Below, piece after piece: positions 18,801 to 22,515 of a stretch of DNA of 22,515 nucleotides (position 1 is the first letter of the stretch; every line of letters starts with the position of its first letter). The notes beneath the pieces were generated by a model. That model saw only the letters and a list, made by a program, of their open reading frames with translations. It did not search any database and was not told the origin of the DNA. The stretch is from Hydnum rufescens UP504 (taxonomy: Eukaryota > Basidiomycota > Agaricomycetes > Cantharellales > Hydnaceae). The stretch lies in assembly GCA_014904985.1 (NCBI GenBank), contig MU129140.1:59453-81967 (forward strand). Reading direction: 5' to 3'. The position numbers and the translations under genes are program-made.

Positions 18801-19929
18801 AGAAGAAAGCTTGAGCAATAAGTCTATGGTTACGTAAGTTTTTTCTTTCATCCGCACCACCATGAGAGCATGGAAACAGGAAACTTTATGCGTGTTGGCG
18901 CATCTCCTTGCCAATATTGATCCCACAAGATGTTAGAGACTCGCCCTCCTTCGTATCGTGGCTTCTTCCTCCCTCATGCACCAAGGGAAATCATCTCATT
19001 ACACGGCGTCCTCCTGGTATGCGACCATCTATCACCTCCCATAGGCCGAATGGTGCACGTCCTACATGCGAGAAACGGCCTGCCCTTCGAAGGAATAACT
19101 GTTGGTGTCTGGCCTCGTCTTCTGATATCACAAAGAGACGGGAATAGCAATGGTGTTGCGCCTCACCAGCCAACCACTCGGACAGTGGATCCACTGGGCA
19201 CGCCGGTCAAACGTTTGGCTCTGGAACCAGCGTTTGTCGGTGCTTTGGTTCATTCCCTGGCCTTGATGGAAAAAATGGGAAGGCGTATCCCCAGTCGCCG
19301 GTCGGCCAAACGTCCCAAGTCCGGAAGACTCATTCCGTCGTTCTTTATGCTCATGATTCTTGAAAAGGCCCAGCAGATACTGACTATCCTGCCATTTCCA
19401 AGCCCAAATATATTTCCACCGTCAAGGACATAGCTGACTACCCAGGTGAAGTGGTCTTGTGGGTGAAGACCTTGAACATCGGGCCAACCGCGGTAGGACC
19501 GATCATTTTGTCAATTACACAGGTGAGAACCCTTGTGAATGGACTGTACTCTCCTCAATTACGAAGGTCATTGGCTTAATTCTTGTCGTGAAATTGCCAG
19601 ACCGCACCAGGGAAGTCAGATCCTCAGATTTCATGGACCACTTCGTGGCGGCTACAGAACGGGACCCATCCTTCGAAGAAGCGACTTGAGCCATATGACA
19701 GTAATAAATGGCTGGAGACCGGCAACGAACTTATTTATTTTAGCGTCGTATTCGCGACTTGTTGACATCAGCCGGCTTAGCTCAGATGATTTATTTCCAG
19801 GAGGAATCTTGGGATCATACAAGGAGTGGTCTGTGTATTCGGCGCAACCGTTCTTCCTGGGCTCAATTCCCAAAGCGCGATAACGAAGAACGGATTGTGG
19901 GGAGAAATGGTCCTTAATCATTCAAAATT
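18801..19929. other. No firm gene; one 167-codon open frame
   Basis: An ATG frame at 18930-19433 on the plus strand is open for 167 codons but its translation shows no recognisable motif and neighbouring frames are similarly open for shorter lengths. 19459-19929 holds only short frames. I see no splice-joined gene. Confidence 0.2.
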
Positions 19930-20545
19930 GTGGCTAGCAGGTTGCGATCGTTACGCGATACGGCAAGGTCGATGTATTCGCTTAGGTGGAGTCCTGGGGT
20001 AGTGACATCGTCACCAGTGAGGAGATGGGCACTCTCTTGAGCCGGGCGGAGCCTGGATATTTTTTTTGGCTACGATAGGCGTATCACACATCGATCTCCC
20101 ATCGATCGTTCATGTCTTACCCAAATTGATTGAAAGTCATGGCTTCAGAGCAACCAGATAGGGCGTGCATCCAATTTTTGTTTGAGAGGCATCCAGCCCA
20201 GATAGGAATTCGATACTGTTATACAGGCGAGATTGAACGTACAGTATATATACACGTACATGGCAAGAGGAGAGAAAAGGAGGGAGGTCAAGCGACCCTC
20301 ATAAATGTTACATCGCCCACGCCGCCGGTCTCATCTACACAGGCCCCCACTGAGACTGCTCACGAATCCATGGCCACCTTACGAGTCAAAGGTTCAGCGA
20401 GGGATAATGAGACTGCACTGGGCAGCAGAGTCCACGAGAGTGTCTTCTGCCCCTATTCACTTATTGTTCGCTGAAGCGAAACTTGTTGATGGCTGATGGA
20501 TCGCCGACGCCGTCATAGTCAACACCAATCGCGCTCTTAAGGAAC
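19930..20545 (-). repeat. Zinc-finger gene 3' end and flank, partner of the 14990-15600 duplicate
   Basis: Contains the last exon and part of the last intron of the zinc-finger gene plus about 530 bases downstream. The match with 14990-15600 is collinear and includes an almost exact AGTATCGAATTCCTATCTGG. Because the match extends past the gene, the event duplicated genomic DNA rather than an mRNA copy. Confidence 0.8.
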
Positions 20546-21028
20546 AAAGCTAATTGGACTCACTTCTTCTGATCCATCTGCCTGTGGACATCCGTGCCCA
20601 TGCCGTGTCAAGTTCGTCTTGTACGAAAAGGCCGAGCCGCAATTTTCGCAGACGAAGGCTGGAAAATTAACGAGAAGAGAACATCCTTGGTGAGTTGCAC
20701 ATTCCATCAAGAAACTGGCATACGCACGCTTGGCCCCCGTGTGTTTGTTCTGGTGCTGCTCGAGCGCACCTGGTCGTTGGAACGCCATCGGGCAAAGATG
20801 GCACGTGTACCGCTTCTGGACGTTCTTCCTCTTCCCCGTCGCTCGCTTCTTCGGGGTGGTGTCGGTGCTGGGGACCACTGCAACACCACCCCCAGGAAGG
20901 GTGGTGCCGAGGGTTCCCTGGCCGACACCGGGGGCACTACAGGATAGGGCGGGTGAGGCGGGTGATGTATGCTGTCTATAAGGACTATGTCCAGGTAAGA
21001 ACGGCGACTTCGTGGCGGATTGGGGCAT
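20457..21028 (-). CDS. Small two-finger C2H2-type zinc-finger protein
   Basis: Exons 21028-20728, 20658-20564 and 20492-20457 join in phase into 143 codons. The first intron (20727-20659, 69 nt, GTGCGT to TTTCCAG) restores the finger linker HTGAKPF. The second (20563-20493, 71 nt, GTGAGT to CATCAG, with TTGACTAT as possible branch) gives a short tail ending SANNK. The N-terminal 70 residues are Pro/Ser/Thr-rich, then a basic cluster KKRATGKRKNVQKR likely acts in nuclear targeting. Finger 1 is CHLC-X12-H-X3-H and finger 2 CENC-X12-H-X3-C. It probably binds DNA as a transcription factor (inference from the finger type). The first intron has no stop and a length divisible by three, so an unspliced message would insert 23 residues between the fingers. 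Confidence 0.8.
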
Positions 21029-21763
21029 TTTCTTTGCTGAGGCACCTCATCCTCTCTGTTCTTATAGCCCTGGGGGAGCGCTTAAGCCCACAATATTCTA
21101 TATCTGTGATTTACAATTGACCCTTGGATCTTTCCAACAAAGGCTATTCCAGGCGACTTGCAGTTGTGGCCTTATTCAATTACGATTAATCTAGCAGTAA
21201 ACACGAGGTGTGGTACGTCCCAGGTTTTCTGGTCCTTATCGATGTGAGAGAACCTGGAGGTGATTAGTTGAAATTCGTGAGCCCAAATCTAAGTCTGGCG
21301 ATCCCATCCAGGGTACAAATGATTCTTTTTGAGCAAGAGAATGTGCTGAAAGCCAGTCCAGAACCGAACAGATATCAGGGTGGCTCCAACCACGCAGTTC
21401 GTACGAGATCCTGCCATTCCCCCAATCGCGATCAATTACAGCATTACCTATATTGGGGCACACTAGACACCCATTTTCAGGGTGGCGTTGATGGCCCTTT
21501 CACACGCTGAAGGCCGAGACACTGATGTGTGGCCTCAGACGCAGAGGCCAGCATGCAGATAACCCGCAAAAACTTCGAGTGCTTAGCTCGTGCGCCAAGC
21601 CCAAAAGCACCACGCGGTCTAGACGGTATGGTCGTCGAGGGAAAACTACCATCCGGAAGGTGAAAATCGGTGGCCCAAAAGCCCCCTGGAACTCTCAATA
21701 ACCCGAGGCGAAGACAAGGGCTGTCAAACCAAGCATTCCCACAAGACAATGCGCAATAGTGGG
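21029..21763. other. No assignable gene
   Basis: Includes the presumed promoter of the zinc-finger gene (21029-21250). Minus-strand frames at 21236-21463 and 21477-21749 are open but short and lack recognisable motifs. Confidence 0.3.
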
Positions 21764-21918
21764 AAGATCGTCAAATGGGATCAAGATGTCAAGCCGTGTG
21801 ATCGCAAAAGGGTACCCCGCATAGAGCAAAACGTAAAGATCACATTCGAACAAGAAACATACAGTTTGAACGCACTCTTCGTTTTGAAGTTGCGCCGGCT
21901 CTAAGCTTCATTTGACTG
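21764..21918 (+). repeat. Direct repeat A, copy 2
   Basis: Partner of 17461-17612. Same landmarks and order. Confidence 0.75.
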
Positions 21919-22278
21919 AACTTAGACCACAGAGAATCAATATTGACGACTATCTGGGTTTTCGAGAATAAAACCCACGAGTCCTTGGTACTCCGTTCTT
22001 CCTTGGTTTTGCCAAGGTCGTCCGTCATGGCACGCCACACTGCACTCTCAGGCGGATTCGCATTCTGGAACATAGCGTCTAACAGCTCGTTGAAGGACCT
22101 TGCAACGAAGCCGTCACTTAATGGTTTCGAGACTCGGCGCCAGGATATCACTCACATTGTGCGTAAGCGGACGAGGTCCAATATCCCGACCCAAAGATCC
22201 CGATCGGGATGCGAATCGAAGTGAATCTTGGGTCCTCAATGGCCTCGAGGAGCTTGTGGACGAGGCAGAACAGAGTAT
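21919..22278. other. Interval between repeats A and B of copy 2; decayed coding sequence likely
   Basis: Plus-strand 22198-22300 reads ESWVLNGLEELVDEAEQS and leads into repeat B, suggesting a helical coiled-coil segment upstream of that repeat. On the minus strand 22151-21940 is also open (NELLDAMFQNANPPESAV). Only one can be real, and I cannot decide from this sequence. Confidence 0.3.
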
Positions 22279-22515
22279 CAATCAAGTCCTGGCCAATCAT
22301 GGGCCCTTGAATCCGAGTTGAAGAACCTCGCAAAACGGACAATGGGGTGATCGTGGGTTTTTTCTCAGGTAAAGTGCACTAGTGATCTTCATCCTGTTCG
22401 ATTGAGCGAAATATGGTGGCTGAAAAAGCGCAGAACAGAACAAGCTACAGCATGACAACCGACAGTGTGAATTGGTAAAGCGTTTCCTGGCGGATACCAT
22501 AGCCGGGGATGAGAG
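22279..22515 (+). repeat. Direct repeat B, copy 2, cut by window edge
   Basis: Partner of 18561-18800. Carries an in-frame TGA (22318-22320) where copy 1 continues, so copy 2 is also decayed. Confidence 0.8.

Overview
The window looks like a piece of an agaricomycete-type basidiomycete genome, probably a repeat-rich accessory or subtelomere-like area. The clues are short introns (44-69 nt) with GTRNGT donors and CTRAC-like branch points, a KDZ transposase with a cysteine cluster, a fungal-specific FunK1-type kinase, a remnant resembling the N-terminal region of fungal STAND/NACHT proteins, and interstitial TTAGGG-type repeats. No bacterial-style operon, rRNA, tRNA or CRISPR array was seen.

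Left part (1-6.3 kb): the first 0.56 kb may hold one end of a minus-strand gene that runs off the window. A nine-copy tandem array of about 120 bp units (1.79-2.85 kb) sits just upstream of an uninterrupted two-exon KDZ transposase gene of 1089 codons (2961-6295). I read array plus gene as one young DNA transposon; its ends were not found.

Middle part (6.3-12.6 kb): a block of old mobile DNA almost free of CpG (about 21 CpG in 6.2 kb by hand count, against 16 in only 240 bases of the KDZ gene). It holds a broken DDE_3-type transposase, a four-exon minus-strand gene of unknown family broken by six stops that are all TGA, a small membrane-protein ORF, and a foldback element. The core of that element is a 637-base palindrome (316-base arms, 309 of 316 paired, 5-base loop) whose arms contain 30-bp tandem repeats. 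Telomere-like repeats lie on its left flank. I infer methyl-CpG decay of silenced elements. The right edge of the block falls between two inverted arms (12606-12740 and 12866-12993): the left arm has lost CpGs that the right arm keeps.

Right part (12.9-22.5 kb): CpG-rich sequence with normal-looking genes and many partial duplicates. It holds a FunK1-like kinase with altered catalytic motifs (13160-14835), a STAND-type N-terminal remnant (about 16989-17360), and a three-exon C2H2 zinc-finger gene on the minus strand (21028-20457). About 600 bp covering the 3' end and downstream flank of the zinc-finger gene is repeated in inverted orientation at 14990-15600, next to the kinase. Two further blocks (17461-18800 and 21764-22515) are direct duplicates of one another, apparently decayed copies of a coiled-coil gene.

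Overall the window juxtaposes a transposon that may still be functional, a methylation-decayed transposon graveyard with sharp edges, and a duplicated, partly decayed set of signalling or immunity-type fungal genes. All homology calls come from reading motifs; no database search was possible.
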